Shown here piece after piece: positions 47,971 through 60,952 of a DNA stretch of 64,000 nt. A model generated the notes under the pieces. It was given only the letters and a program-made list of their open reading frames with translations, was not told where the DNA came from and did not search any database. The translations under genes and the position numbers were made by a program. The stretch is taken from NCBI GenBank assembly GCA_023053575.1, contig JAKZAP010000006.1, positions 20,593,280-20,657,279 on the forward strand. The letters are read 5' to 3'. Positions within the stretch are counted from its first letter, which is position 1. Every line of letters starts with the position of its first letter. This DNA is from Branchinecta lynchi. Taxonomy: Eukaryota > Arthropoda > Branchiopoda > Anostraca > Branchinectidae.

Positions 47971-48743
47971 TATATCAGAAGCCAGTTATCCTCTTAGTCA
48001 ACTGAATATCTCAGTAGGGAATGATTTGGCGAAAATTTGGATCGAAGAGGGAGAAAGAGAGCAAAAATTTGACCCAGATGCTACTCTTAACCAAATTGGT
48101 CGAAAAATACGAATTAACGCTGTGTGCACTTGGCTCTTCGAATTCGGTAGGAAATGTTGAAATTTTCTGAACTTCACCTGACCTTCTGACAGAAGCACAA
48201 GAGACGAGCCCCTTGAATGGAAACCGCCATCACGTAATTCATTTCCAGGCCTACGGATGTCAATCACTCAACAAAACGGCCGGAAACGGACCCAACAATC
48301 CTTTGATTTTTATCATCGCTCGTGAATATAAATCTACGACCAACGACCTATTCCAAATTTGAAAGGGAATAGTCTGCATCCTGGATTCTCAATCTGATAA
48401 ATCCTGGTGAATAAAAGCAAATGAATGATAAATAAAGTGTATGAGGGAGAAACAATTCGAGAGTTCACACAAGGCCGTATCCAAGGGTGGGGGTGGGCCT
48501 GAGTTCACATTATTTACTATGCCTTGTGAAACCTCAGTCCTTTCCGTGAAGACGCTCAGAAATGTTTTAACTCAGTATTTAAAACAGTAAAACTAATGTG
48601 CCTAATGAATATTCGACTAAACGAAATACTTGCCAACGTTTAGTATTTTTACAATGAAATGAATCACAATGAATCAAACAGACCTCAGTTTCACCAACTG
48701 AATTGCTTGAGCGTGACCCAACGAAGAAGGGAACAAGACAGTC

Positions 48744-48912
48744 CCGTATCCAGGAATTTATTTCGGGGGGGGGGGTTGCCTGGTGGTCGGACAATAAAGT
48801 ACAAAAAACACATAGATCAGAGGGAAAAGCCTATACAAACGATTATTTTTGTATGTTTCGGGGGGGGGGGGGGGGTCAACCACCTAACCCCTCCCCCCCC
48901 CCCTGGATACGG
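48744..48912. mobile_element. CCGTATCCAG MITE, complete copy
   Basis: CCGTATCCAGGAATTTATTT at the left faces CCCCTGGATACGG at the right. G and C runs of up to 15 lie just inside both ends. The central AGATCAGAGGGAAAAGCC and ATACAAACGATTATTTTTGT blocks are the complement of the other family members. A solo end, CCGTATCCAAGGG, lies at about 48475. Confidence 0.78.
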
Positions 48913-48918
48913 CCTTGG

Positions 48919-49548
48919 AACAAGAGCAAAGGTTTTGAGGGACCCCAAAAAATTTAATATCTGAACCAGACAAATGGGTCTTGTAGATATCTGGTTTTCG
49001 CCAGACTCTTTGAACATGTTTACTATTAAGATTTAGAAACTTCTGCCAAATCTCCGATTTGGACTGGATTCCGGGCAAATTACTTGTCTTGCAAAAAGTA
49101 AAGCTCAAAAACGAATTCAACGTATCCCTTACGTGCCTAACCCCTATATCCAACATCTAATCAACTTCAGATAAAACTTTTAAGTTTTAGCAAATTTTCC
49201 GGTTTCTGCCGGATTCCAGGCGAACTATATGTCTGGGTAGAAAGTGATCGTCAAAAGCGGATTCAGCATGTCTTCTTACTCCTACATCGACTATCTCATC
49301 ATTTGTTAAAACAAATTTGTTCGCCCCTTAATCTGAACCCCCTCCCCCACCCCTAAATGCTGGGCTACAGACCCCATCTACGAACTCGACCTCTCCCTTG
49401 ACCGAAAGAGTCCTCACACCAAGTTTCATCAAAATATCTAATCCCTTCGAGAGTTATCGTGCTGACAGACGGATAGACAAAGACCGCTGGACAGTCAACT
49501 TTTACGAAGTCATAGGTATCCCTCCACTTACGTTTTCGGATCCCAAAG
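48919..49548 (+). repeat. Tandem-repeat-carrying element, short copy 3
   Basis: It starts AACAAGAGCAAAGG and GGGACCCCAAAA six bases after the MITE ending at 48912. It holds only one or two monomers, then the usual 3' part with TCGAGAGTTATCGTGCT, TAGGTATCCCTCCACTTACG and a diverged terminal TTTTCGGATCCCAAA. Confidence 0.75.
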
Positions 49549-52500
49549 ACTGAGACACCGAATGAGGAATACCCCTCGTTCAAATACTTTTGGGGCCCGA
49601 AAGCCATGAACGTCAGAAAATAACGAGCGCGACAAGATCACCAGACAGGTGACTTTTTCAACGGATTAGTCTTCCAGCGCTGGATCATTTAAAGAGGGGC
49701 GCTTGCGAAGGGGATAGGTCCCGAGATTAGGCTCCTCGCCCACACCACAACTAATTCAGAATGGTTACTATAGAAATGAAACTCATGGGCGCGGGTGTCC
49801 AGTTGCCGCCTCCAGCACGCGAGACGGCCATTACCGCCCTATTCCGGAAATTAATCTTCTAAAGGTAGATATAATGGGTGGTGGTCGCAAATTGCTGGAG
49901 TGAGCGTTGACATTAATGATTCAAGTTTCAGGATTGTAACAACAAATTATAAAACAAAAAGTCCAGAGCCCGGCCAAGAAAATAATGTCTTAACGCACGG
50001 GTTGGAAAACTATAACATTTATAATACAGGCCATTCCTAATGTTAAGTTAATACGGTTCTCCCATCAGCATCCCGTCCCCAATGCCACCCGGTCGCGCGT
50101 CCAGCCAAATAGTAGCTGTTCTTTTTAAAAGTCGCCCAAACATGAAAACTGAGTAGTTTGATGCCAGTCACATTTTGCGGTCGCTTGACAGCTATCAACA
50201 CTAAGCTATTGGCAACGACAATAGCTTTACTGTTAAAAGAAGTTTATGCAATTAGTATAACAGTTACTGCCATTTTTTGACGCAACAGTTACAAGACTGC
50301 TTCCATACCGGAACTCTTCAGCAGAACTCAACTACCCGATTTAAAATAATGGGCTGACAACCAAGCTCCTAGCTGAGTAGTTTAAACAGGATCCACAAAA
50401 TAACTGAATGGCACATACGACCTGGCTCAAATAAGCCAAAAACAATGAGGTAACAACTCCCACCAGTAGCAAATCCGGATCACTTAAAAGTGAGCAACAA
50501 AAGGACTCGTCAGGGGAAGCAAAGTAACCATTTCCTCATTCTCCAGTGTTACTAAAGTCATCGAGTTTCAGTAAAGTGTTGAAAGTCGCTTCCACATTCC
50601 TCTACCATATCAATAGCAACACCGTATCATAGTCAGCGAAATTCCTCTCCTGAATGGTTCACCAACGGTCACCCTTTGACCAACTCGACAGATCTTCAAC
50701 ACCATAATAGGCAATCTAAATAATGTCTAATATCACAATGACCCAAAAAGCAGGTGCTGAAAACCTTCTAAAAGCCCCTTGTCCACAAGATCGGCGGGGG
50801 TCAGTCCCCGCCTGAAGAAATTCTGAATACCTAAAAGAATTACGACCTCAAGAAGGAAACGGCTCCTTGACCGACACCCCCACAAAAATAGTATCAATAC
50901 GCTTGACTCCCCACTAGAGCTGGGTTTTGAGTTGCACAATGGGGTGGGCATTGAAGACTTACGAAATTAGCGACAATTGTACAGGAAAACCACAAAGACC
51001 CTAACAGTGCTATAGCATATCCGCTCCAAGTCTGGCCTTATAATACTAATGCTCAAAGAGAGGAAGCAATTTGCGGATGGGCTGTACGGAAGACAAATCA
51101 CAGAAAAAGAAACGCGGCATCTTTGAAGAAACTGAGATCTTGTTAGTTAGGGTGGTTCGTTGGATTAGGCCTATTCCTACGATCACCTAAGGCCAGAGGA
51201 CAACACGAGCTACAGCTTTCTAATCACCGACAAATTAATTCGAGCGATCCGTCATCTCTAACGATTTCAACTCATGTATCTTTGGAGTCAAAATTCGAAG
51301 AGATGAAGGACTAATACACAGCGCTCCTGGGCGTCCAATTTACTCATTACTTTTCTGCCTTCTCAATATGAAGTCAAAACAAGATTCCGCTGATTCAGTA
51401 AAGACCTCGGAAATAATTAGACAAGATTAGCTGTCACTGTATTCCTCTGTGATTGCGACGTTGCAGGAGGTTAATTTCGGCGTCAGAAGCGACAAGGATG
51501 AGCCACGGATTCGTAATGATAGGCGAAATTACTTCCGATAGCGATACTTACAGGCTAAAGGCCACTGAGATGATCTGATGTTCGTATAAAAGAAACTGAG
51601 TTGTGCTTTACCTGTAAATTCGCTTTCTAAAATTCTGAGATCTTACAGGAAAAGTATATACGGAAACGCAACTCAGAGTTGATGCGTAAAACTCATCACC
51701 AAAACAAGACTGAAAGCTCAAGAACTGGTAAATTTCAGTCTAGATTTTTAGTAAAAGGGCCAAATTAATAACAAATAAAACCTTAACATCATAATCAGCA
51801 ACCACAGCTTTGTCGAAGAGTTTCAGGCGTCAACTCGGAGTAGCATTTCCAATCGTACTTAGGGAGCGATTTGAAAAAACAGAGCCCAATAGGAAAATCG
51901 CTCATTTCAAAGGACAAGTAGGACTTGATATTTCCGAAAAACTACATTTCTAAAGGATTTCAAGTAAGATGTTTGCTTTAGTTACACCTGACGAAAAAAA
52001 CTGAAAAATAGTCGTAATTTTTTACTAGTATCCAGAACCGGATCCGACAATGTTGGTGGGGGTGGGGTACCGAAATCTTTTGACATTTAACAAAACGAAT
52101 GACCAATCAAGCTTTCCAAACAGATTTCCGGAAACACTCCAAAATCGACCCTTGGGACCTTTGCCCAAGAGAGCACACGCCAGCGCGCTCCCAACAGATG
52201 ACCCTATTACACCCGTACAACACCCTTTGGTCATTCGGCGTTCCAACGGGGCTTAGCACCACCTATGCCAGTGCTGCCAAAGGAGCAACCCCAGATTTAA
52301 TCACATAAATATTCGCGGACAAGGCAGGCGTCCACTTTCAAAACGCCTTTGGCTGGGATCATTTAAGTATAATCTCAACCCTTCAAAATGAACAGTCCAT
52401 ACCAAGAGGCAGTTCCCGAGCATAAAGCCCTAACCGCAGCTCTGATGGAAACAATGATAGCCACTGAGGAGCACAATGAGGGGACAGAAGAGTTATGCAA

Positions 52501-53725
52501 GGGGGCTAGCAAATCGTGACCAGTGAGGTGAGACTCAAACACCGCAAAATTTGTTATCAAATAGACGGAAAACCAGCAAACATTGGACTAAACCCTGGCG
52601 ATAAGAATCCACGGAGACTTTATACTCCTTCTAATGAGAGGAAGGGTAGAGCCTTGTGGAAGCTGGGGTAGAGTAGAGGCAACAGTCCTGTCAACCAGTG
52701 ACTTGTATCAAATATGAACCTGAACCAGCAAGCCCCACGACGCATAAATCTGCAACACCAGAAGCCCAGCTGGGTTCCAGGGCTTGATTGCGAAAACAAA
52801 CAGCAACACAGGCACCCACGTCTGTTTATACTTTCTCTGCACGCGCAAAGAACACTTTTAGAACAGTACTGATAAACTTTCCCTTGCTCTTCAGATAATG
52901 AAATGTAATAGCTACTCAGAGGTTAAGGAAAGTCAGAACCACTTTTCCGTTTTGTATTCATTCATTCGGTCAGAACCAGCAATTAGCTCCAATGAAGGCG
53001 TTGAAAAGAAAAGCATTTGAGGAAGTCAAAGGCTAAAACATTGTCAATTAAGTAAAGGGTCGTGGCTTGAAACAACATGCAATAGCGTGATTTTTGTCTC
53101 GTTTTTTACAAAGTAATCAGATCCTGGCGCAGTCCAAATATACTATTCATCGCTGCCTTCCTTCTTTCTTGAGGCGAAACTGTCTAATTCTGTAGAACAA
53201 ACTAATTGCCTAACTGCAGAGTAACGATCTCGTTTGCTTTTTAATCACCTGAAGCTAATTATATCCATTCAAGGCTTTGCCATTTGGAATATTGTTACAT
53301 TTCCGAAAGGTTAAATATCATGCTAGTCCTTGAATAAGGTAATTACACAAACGAAGTAGCCTACAGGAAGACCATCAAATTAGTCTCTTCCTGCAAGCTT
53401 GAACCCGATTGTGCCGTCATAGCTACTAGCCTACCAAGAACTGATTATGTATGCGTTCATTTCCGACAATGGTGAGTGGGTTGTAGCCCGAACTAGTTCC
53501 TATACCATCGTTAGCATCGGAATAATTTACCGACGACAGCGGTTGCAAGATATGACCAGTAACACGTACTGGTTAATTTTACACCGCACGAGTTTGCGTA
53601 GGAGTTCACTAATGCTAAAAGGTGGAAAATTTCACTTGGTTGCATGGCTTCGTACTCCTTTATGTGCCCAAGAAATGAACTTTCACATTACACAGGGCAT
53701 CCATCACCAGAACCTACAATAAGTT
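49549..53725. other. No gene recognised over 4.2 kb
   Basis: Frames are short on both strands. Plus-strand patches at 50740-50810 and 52387-52520 read like protein relics (for example EAVPEHKALTAALMETM) but end in stops and match nothing I know. No terminal repeats were found that would mark a mobile element. Confidence 0.4.
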
Positions 53726-53945
53726 ATATTTGATAGTGCAAACGGATAAGTCAGCTGAATTTTATTGGAGTTATATTTCGTTTTTCCCACAAGTTCGTTC
53801 TTCGAACTTCAGCGGTTCTGAGCCTCAAGACGATCCTTGCCAAGAAGGGCCGAAATATAGCTCCAATGAAATTCAGCTGACGTATCTGTTTTGCACTATC
53901 AAATATGATTCACAGTCAGCTTCGGCTGAAGGAGTATTTATCCTA
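53726..53945 (+). repeat. GGATACGTCAGCT hairpin repeat, best copy
   Basis: Bases 53726-53906 are a palindrome. ATATTTGATAGTGCAAA, then CAGCTGAATTTTATTGGAG and TATATTTCG at the left face their complements at the right, around CCTTGCCAAGAAGGGCCG. The fixed module CAGTCAGCTTCGGCTGAAGG follows (53914-53934). This copy shows the family's full structure. Confidence 0.75.
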
Positions 53946-54474
53946 CAATAAGTTGTTCATATTTTCGTTTTGGGAGGGGTTGCCTCCCATTTTCTATCCT
54001 TTAATAGAGATATTCTTCCCCCATGTTTTCACGTTGTGAGCGGTAAACGACCCGAGATAATTAATGTGATATTTCCTGTAAAATAAACATACACGGTAGC
54101 ACAAGAACAATGTACCGACGATATCCATCGTCGCAAGGAAATGTACCATATAGACAGTGGAGAACTTCTGCCTAGGCACACTAGGCAGTTGCCCATGGCC
54201 TCAAACTCTGCAGGGGCCCCGGCACGTTGGAACTATACGAAAATATAACAACAATAATGTGTAAGAAAGTATAGTCGGTACTTGTGTCTTTCATTTCTAA
54301 GCCTGATTGCCTATTTTCTAAAGTCAAATAATAAACAAATGAAAGTAAAGTTCTTTTTTTGCTAAATTACCCCAAAAGGGTTGACTCTGTCAACTGCCTA
54401 TGGGCCCTAGATCTGAACACTATGTCCGGGCCTGCCTCTAGAATGAAATGTTTACCGGTTGCGTCATCAAGAAG

Positions 54475-54703
54475 ACCAAATCAGTTTTTTACCTGTCTAA
54501 ACTATGGTTTGTTTTTCGTCATCTGTCTAAACTATGGTTTGTTCGTCATGTCGTCATCCTTTTTTGTCATCTGTCTAAACTATGGTTTGTTCGTCATGTC
54601 GTCATCATTTTTTGTCATCTGTCTAAACTATGGTTTGTTTTTCGTCATCGAGAAGACCAAATCAATTTTTAGCTGTCTAAACTACGATTTGTTTTTCGCT
54701 CAG
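54475..54703 (+). repeat. Minisatellite around CTGTCTAAACTATGGTTTGT
   Basis: Five copies of CTGTCTAAACTATGGTTTGT (the last diverged) are separated by variable TTCGTCAT or TCGTCATGTCGTCATC spacers. The outermost copies are flanked by AGAAGACCAAATCA. Repeats of the peptide LSKLWF in translated frames come from this array. Confidence 0.85.
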
Positions 54704-56045
54704 GATGGTTAACGGAACTGAAATATCCGAAATTTATTGTTATCCCTCGCGTAATACTTCGATTCGCTGAGCAAGAAAAAACCCGAAATCTCGCTTTTTT
54801 TCTCTCTCTAAACCATGTCACGTACAGCACCATGTATGTTTTGGTGTAACTGCGAGTCAAACGGGGAAAGAAGATCCCCGAGTCAACTACGGAGCGAATC
54901 TTACAGGAGAAATCCTTATTTTGCCACAAGTTGTAATTCTGTTCGTTTTGCCGAAAAGGGGATACCTCCCCTTTTTGGCGAAAATGAGTTACAAACACCA
55001 ATCGATTTCTCTCATCAAGATCTACAATTTGGTCTAATCGTTAGGGTAATAAGTCCAGTTTTGGCTGTGATATGATCACTTGCTCAGACACCTTAGAAAA
55101 GCAATATGCCAAAATGGGATTAGTCCCGTATCTTTCTAAATCATTTCACCTAGTCAGATTCATTCGATTCGTCATGAAAAACCAAGGTAAGTAGTTATCT
55201 CCCATTTTTCACCTCGCAATTTATTAATTTGATGGAAACAGTTTAACACTAAATTTGCTCTCCTGAAAAATTTGAAAAGGTGACTTATCCCCTTTTTCGC
55301 TAAACGCCACAGAATTCAAGGTAAATCTTTCCAGTGGAATGCCTTGTGAGCAACTACGAACACACATCATGAGCCCTTGCATCAACGTCATGAAATGTAA
55401 CGAACGGATTTCATGCTGAGGCCACCGAGGACGGTTTCGGCACGTTTGACAAATACAAAAAGGATGATTTAAAAGCTGCGCTTCCGTCGTACGCAGATAA
55501 AAGCCCCTAATGCACACACGCCGAGCGCTGAATCAACCATTTATTCATCTATTAAACACACATCGAGAAAGCCATCGCTAACATATGTGACATGCTTGGG
55601 ATAGCAAATACAAAACCCCCTTTAGCATATTTCCTGATGACGGGAAACAATAGGGCGCACATATTTCATAGAATTTACTCAGGGATGAAAGGCAGGAATA
55701 TTACATGTTTCCCAGTGTAGCCAGTTGTTCTAAAGGATACAACCAGTAACGGGGATGGGATAGGAGTAAGGACAATGGTCCTTCCGAGTTGGTTGAAATC
55801 AGAAACGCTCGCCCTAGGGCACTGGGAGATGTGGTAAACACAAGGTTCTCTGCTACTGAATAGGAGTAAGATTTCGCGAAATCTTCGGTGGGATTTTCAC
55901 ACAGTGTCTGCTTCTCATTCGAGAAAACTATCCGATACATTGCAAATAGTGCAATATCAGTCCGTTCCCACAAAAATAATCAATTTGGTGAGATAAAAAG
56001 TCTCAAACAAGTCTCAATTTGAGTATTCAGAAACAGCCAAAATAC
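54704..56045. other. No gene; one small hairpin
   Basis: TTTTGCCGAAAAGGGGATAC and its near-complement form a hairpin at about 54949-54986. Nothing else is recognised. Confidence 0.4.
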
Positions 56046-56535
56046 AAAACAAATGGTGATTTTGTTATTATTTTAAATTAATCAATGGTTTTGTTACCCA
56101 TAAAAAAAAATGAGAAATAAGAAACCTCTATGTGATCGAGGAATGCTTAATTTGATCCAATTTTGCTTTTATTATCTCGTTTTATCTTTTATTGCCTGGT
56201 GTAGGCTCAAAATCGCTGTCAGTCCCCAGACGAGTCCTCCTTGGGCAAACTTCTGCGACACAGGCACTTATTGCTAACAACCTAGCCACTTTGGTGTTCA
56301 CAAACATTCATCTTTTTAGATACTTTTATACCAGCATTTGTTTCAGACGGTTTACAGTAAAGTGTATTAGTTGGTTAATTCGTTGTCTGTCTTAATGAAT
56401 CGTTGTTCCTTCTTAACTGTCTTCAACGACCTCTTGTAGCTTTAAGGTATTTGGTTAATAAAGTGGATTAATTAACTATAAAACAAATAGTAATTTTGTT
56501 ATTATTTCCAATTAATCAATGGTTCTGTTACCCAT
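56046..56535 (+). repeat. Pair of 57-bp direct repeats 434 bp apart
   Basis: Bases 56046-56102 and 56480-56535 share AAAACAAAT.GT.ATTTTGTT, ATTAATCAATGGTT and TGTTACCCAT with about five differences. They may be remnants of a local duplication. Confidence 0.65.
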
Positions 56536-56552
56536 ACAAATATGTATATCGT

Positions 56553-56819
56553 CGGTGTCAAGCGGAAACCACGTATCTGGTCAAATTTGCGATTTCCCCT
56601 TTTGACACAGTTCTACTCGCCGAAAAATTCTGCGTCGAACAGTGCGTATCTCAATTGCCTCCGACTCATAGTCTGGGAGATACAACCAAGATGAAAACCA
56701 CGTATCTCGGATTAACATAGGGAGCTGTAGCCTACTACCAATGAGAAAAAGTTATTATGTTTTTTTACCTCCTCAAAAGTTTTGGAAAAGGGAGATACAT
56801 GGTTTACGCTTGACAACCG
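56553..56819. mobile_element. 267-bp inverted-repeat element, GTCAAGCGTAAACC ends
   Basis: CGGTGTCAAGCGGAAACCAC then GTATCT at the left faces AGATACATGGTTTACGCTTG then ACAACCG at the right. CACGTATCT recurs inside near 56700. This is a short MITE with no coding content. Confidence 0.6.
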
Positions 56820-58821
56820 AAGATATGTTTATCTCCTCTCAGTGTGGTCAGCCCATTGTTCTCTACGACGGTCAGAAAGCTTAAAACTACCCAGCCTCTT
56901 AGCCAGCCATAAGTGGAAAACTTGCAGTGAACGGACTAGCAAATTCACGAGAGCGGGCCGACCCCACAATCACCCTCAGGACGGCTCTGCCTAGAAAGAC
57001 AGAATACTTCAAAGCAAGAATGACGGGACGACTGACAAATAGTACCTTCAGTGAATCGTCACATTCCGACGAGGAGAAAGAAATCTAAACTAACAACACC
57101 CACGACAGCATCCGTAATTAGGACTTTTAACGACATTTTGAATACAGCACTCCAGTAAAAAGTAATGATGGATGTTTGACGAACCATGACAACATACGTT
57201 CGCCCGTTTATGGTTCGAAGCCGACGAAGCATCAAAATGAAACAATGTACAAGAAAAACAGTTCCAAGGGAAAGTCAACAAATTTGATACCATTCGGTAG
57301 ATCAAATTCTATATCACGATTATGAAAGTTCTAGGATACGGGTATTTTTGCCATGGAAAAAATTATTGATTCTTCTGTTGATTCAGATTAAGTCAACCGA
57401 TGTCTCACTGTTAGCCTACCATTCTGACCTCCACAGGCCTTGGATTGTTCCGGTGACAATGAGTTCAGTCTACAAATAGCCTAAGCTCAGCACCTACGTA
57501 CGTGGTTTAAAACTTACACTTATTGATGAGATTCTCCAAATCCTCCCTCTTAGGTGACAGGATCGCACTCGCTAACTTATTATTTTCTATGTTCTTCATC
57601 TCTCACTGACGACCATGTCTCCAGCACAACAACTGAACCAACTTCAACGAACTTTCCTTTACTAGTTCACACAAAAATATCAACACCTTCCCGGGATCCG
57701 CTCACAACGGCCACCTCAACTTTCCACCGGCAAGTTCAGTCGTGGAATAAACACTGAGCTGAGATCAGGGCTAGTCCATTCAATGAAATGAGTGGAGTAA
57801 TTTATTCACAACTTGGCTGACGAAAGCTCCCTCGACATTATAATGCTAGGAAAGGTGAGACTCGGCACGAGAGCTCTCGATTGTTGCTTCCAAGATGGAA
57901 TTGCTAATCCGGGAAGAGTGAATGTCTGGGATTCGAATTTCCTAATCCGGGCAGTGAGTGAGAAGGCTGTGATTCAAATTAAGTATGCACAACAACAAGT
58001 AACGGGAGTAGGAAAAGCCGAGACACAGCCACGGTATAAAGACCATCAAAATCCAATCCACCAGCTCCTTGACCTGGTTGCACCTTCGCACACCGGTTCT
58101 CCAGTATACTCACTAATCAAGTACGACCAAGAGTCAAGTCAATGAATCACCACTCCAAACCCACTTCACCAGCCCTTAGTGGACACTCGTAACACTATCA
58201 TTGAACACGATGATGAGATTGGGAACAAACAAGCAGCGAAGCACCTCCTCCTGCTCCTCGATGGACGCCTCTTCGGTGCGACGAGACAGTGCTGCCGGCG
58301 TAACACTGATTGTAATTGTCCGGATCCACCTGAGGCCTTGCTGCAGGCGAGAAGACCTTTAACGTACGTCAACCGTGGTGATCGTGAGAATCCCGCTTGA
58401 TGGGAATGTGACTCAATTAAAAGCAGCTAAACAACCGATTCAATTATGTCTCCCTCAAGAGTATACTTCGTCGCGAGGCATATATGCAAATCCAAATAGG
58501 CAATCCAACATCAGTCCGATTAGCTATCAGAAGCCTTTAAACGGACGAACCCGGAAATAATTGAAGTAAATATTAGACAATAAGTACCAGTTACTGGCGA
58601 CACTCCCCAGCGTTCCGACTCTTTACGAAGATAAAGTCTCAAACATGCAAAGAACTTCAGAAAGGTTGCAATCAAGAAGCGACGCTGACCAACAAATGGA
58701 GTTTCCCATAGAAATATTAGCCTACTTCATCAGTCTTGATAAAAGGAAGTCGTCTGAATGGAATTCCTGAATCTGAATTCAGACTTCGGCTAGACTCATA
58801 AAAACAAGAGCTGGAAGCTCA
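56820..58821. other. No gene recognised
   Basis: Plus-strand frames at 57813-58145 and 58179-58400 are open but match nothing I know and lack splice or promoter support. They could be a decayed coding relic. Confidence 0.35.
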
Positions 58822-60216
58822 TATGGCACTTGCAAGGCTGGGTCAGATGGAAGTGATGGTCGAAAGTTTCATCCTGATCGCTCCACTCTATGAGTGTCAC
58901 AAGATTTCCGGTTCACCCCTCCGACCCCCCCCCCCCCCCCTCCCAGTTCGTCGGATCCGGTCCGGACTTGAAATGGGACATGCTGAGACATGAGGTCTTT
59001 CAAGATATCAAGTTTCGTTAAGATTTGATAACCCATTCGAAAGTTATGCATGCTACAAATTCCCGGGTTCTGCCGTCTCCGCGTCCCCCCACGATAGTCA
59101 GATCGGGCAAGTGACTGTTTCCAAGTTAATCTGGTCGGGTCCCTGAGATACCTGCCAAGTTTTATCGTCCTAGCTAACCTGGAAGTATATTAACTACGGA
59201 TCGCCGGAATGCCGGAACCCCCTCTACCTCCCCCCACAGTGCCCGAATCCAGTCCGGTCCTGTCAGTGATGTCTCTAGAGCGTGTGCTTGTTCTTCGCAC
59301 CAAGTTTCATCCCGATCGCTCCACTCAGAGAGTTTCACACGCTTTCCGGTTCTCCCCTCCGACTCCCCCCCCCCCCCCAGATTCGTCGGATCCGGCCCAG
59401 GCTTGAAATGCGACACCTAAGACACGAGATCTTTCCAGATATCAAGTTTCATTAAGATCCAATCACCCGTTCGAAAGTTATGCATGTCCCTATTTTCCGG
59501 ATTCCGCCACCTCCCCCTCCCCCACGATGTTCGGATCGAGCAAGTGACTATTTCCAAGTTAGTTCGATCGGGTCCCTGATACGCCTGCCAAGTTTTATCG
59601 TTCTAGCCTACCTGGAAGTACATTAACTACAGATCGCCGGAATTCCGACCCCTTCCCCTCCAACTCCCCCCACAGTGTCCGAATCCGGACCAGTTCTGTC
59701 AGTATGTATCTAGAGCTTGTGCTTGTTCTTACCACCAGTATCATCCCGATCGCTCCACTCTGAGAGTTTCACACAATTTTCGGTTCCCCCCCTAACTAGA
59801 GCTTGTGCTTGTTCTTACCACCAAGTTTCATCCCGATCGCTCCACTCTGAGAGTTTCACACAATTTTCGGTTCCCCCCTAACTACTAACCCCCAGATTCA
59901 TCGGATCCGGTCCGGACCTTAAATTAGACATATGAGACACGAGACCTTTCCAGATATTAAGTTCCATTATGATCCGATCACCCGTTCGAAAGTTATGAAT
60001 GTCCCTATTTTCCGGATTCCACTACCTCCCCCTCCCCCCACGATGGTCAGGTCAGGCAAGTGAATATTTTCAAGTTAGTTCGATCGGGTCCCTCATATGC
60101 CTGCCAAGTTTCATCGTCCTAGCGATCTGGAAGTACCCTAACTCACAAACACCGGACTAACCGACCGACAGAAATGTGATCGGTATATGGCACTTGGCCG
60201 GAAGGCAAGTGCCATA
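58822..60216 (+). mobile_element. 1.4-kb TATGGCACTTGC element with internal repeats
   Basis: It begins TATGGCACTTGCAAGG and ends GGCAAGTGCCATA, a 12-bp inverted repeat. The interior is built of about three units of about 430 bp, with CATCCCGATCGCTCCACTC, GAGAGTTTCACAC, C runs, TCGTCGGATCCGG and CACCCGTTCGAAAGTTATGC. A 77-90-bp segment with GAGCTTGTGCTTGTTCTTAC is duplicated at 59709-59883. The 3' end also folds as a hairpin (60187-60215). No conserved protein is seen. Confidence 0.75.
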
Positions 60217-60257
60217 AAAAGTCGACAAGTTGAATAAAATACCATCGCCAACAGGTA

Positions 60258-60733
60258 CAGTAGAGGCATGCTTATGTGAACGTCTGCTAACAGTGAAGGA
60301 TCGCCGAAGAAAAGACTAAAACCCAAACCAGGCATTTTTTACTATGAATATTTGTAATAACCACTCACGCTTTTGTCACTTTTTGAATATTTTGCTAATT
60401 CACGGCTGAAAGTGACTCAGCTTACAGTGCCGAAACCTGGTTTGCTTTTACAATTTGAAAAGTTTGCAACGGGGAACGCACCTTCAATGGAGAGATGACA
60501 GTCCGAACCTGCAGATGCCTTCAAAAGAGGAAGGACCTTTATGGTAAATTCAAAATCAAAGAAAGTCAACTGAATTTCTACTTCAAGTCTGTGCCAGGAT
60601 AACCTTTAAATAGTTGGCTGTTAGCCTATACCAAGTCTGTTACTTTTCTTTTCCATTTTACTTTTCTATATGCAAGTAACAAAGCCAAGGTAGTGGGACA
60701 GTGAAAAAACTGTTCAAATAAGCACTTCTACTG
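60258..60733. mobile_element. CAGTAGAGG MITE, TA target, 476-bp copy
   Basis: CAGTAGAGGCATGCTTATGT then GAAC at the left faces GTTCAAATAAGCACTTCTAC then TG at the right, each flanked by TA. It is longer than the copy at 28538-28751 and shares only the termini with it, as is common for MITEs mobilised by one mariner-type transposase. Confidence 0.75.
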
Positions 60734-60952
60734 TACCTACGACTCCTAGGAAGGTATCTTCTTTTACAAGATAAACCTTACTTTAAACCTTAGGTTACCC
60801 TTATTTTACTCCACTGGCAAGTATGGAGACCTTTCTTAGGCCAGATAGGATTAAGAATTTCCATCACCTACTTCTTGTTGTAGCTGCTCGCCATCTTGTG
60901 GAAGCCGAGGAAACATACAACGAGGGAAGAAGATCGCCGAGACAGCATGCTA

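Noticed and set aside
54475..54703. Repeat array with spacers, also considered as CRISPR-like.
   Set aside because: Spacers are themselves repeated and the DNA is eukaryotic; it is a minisatellite.
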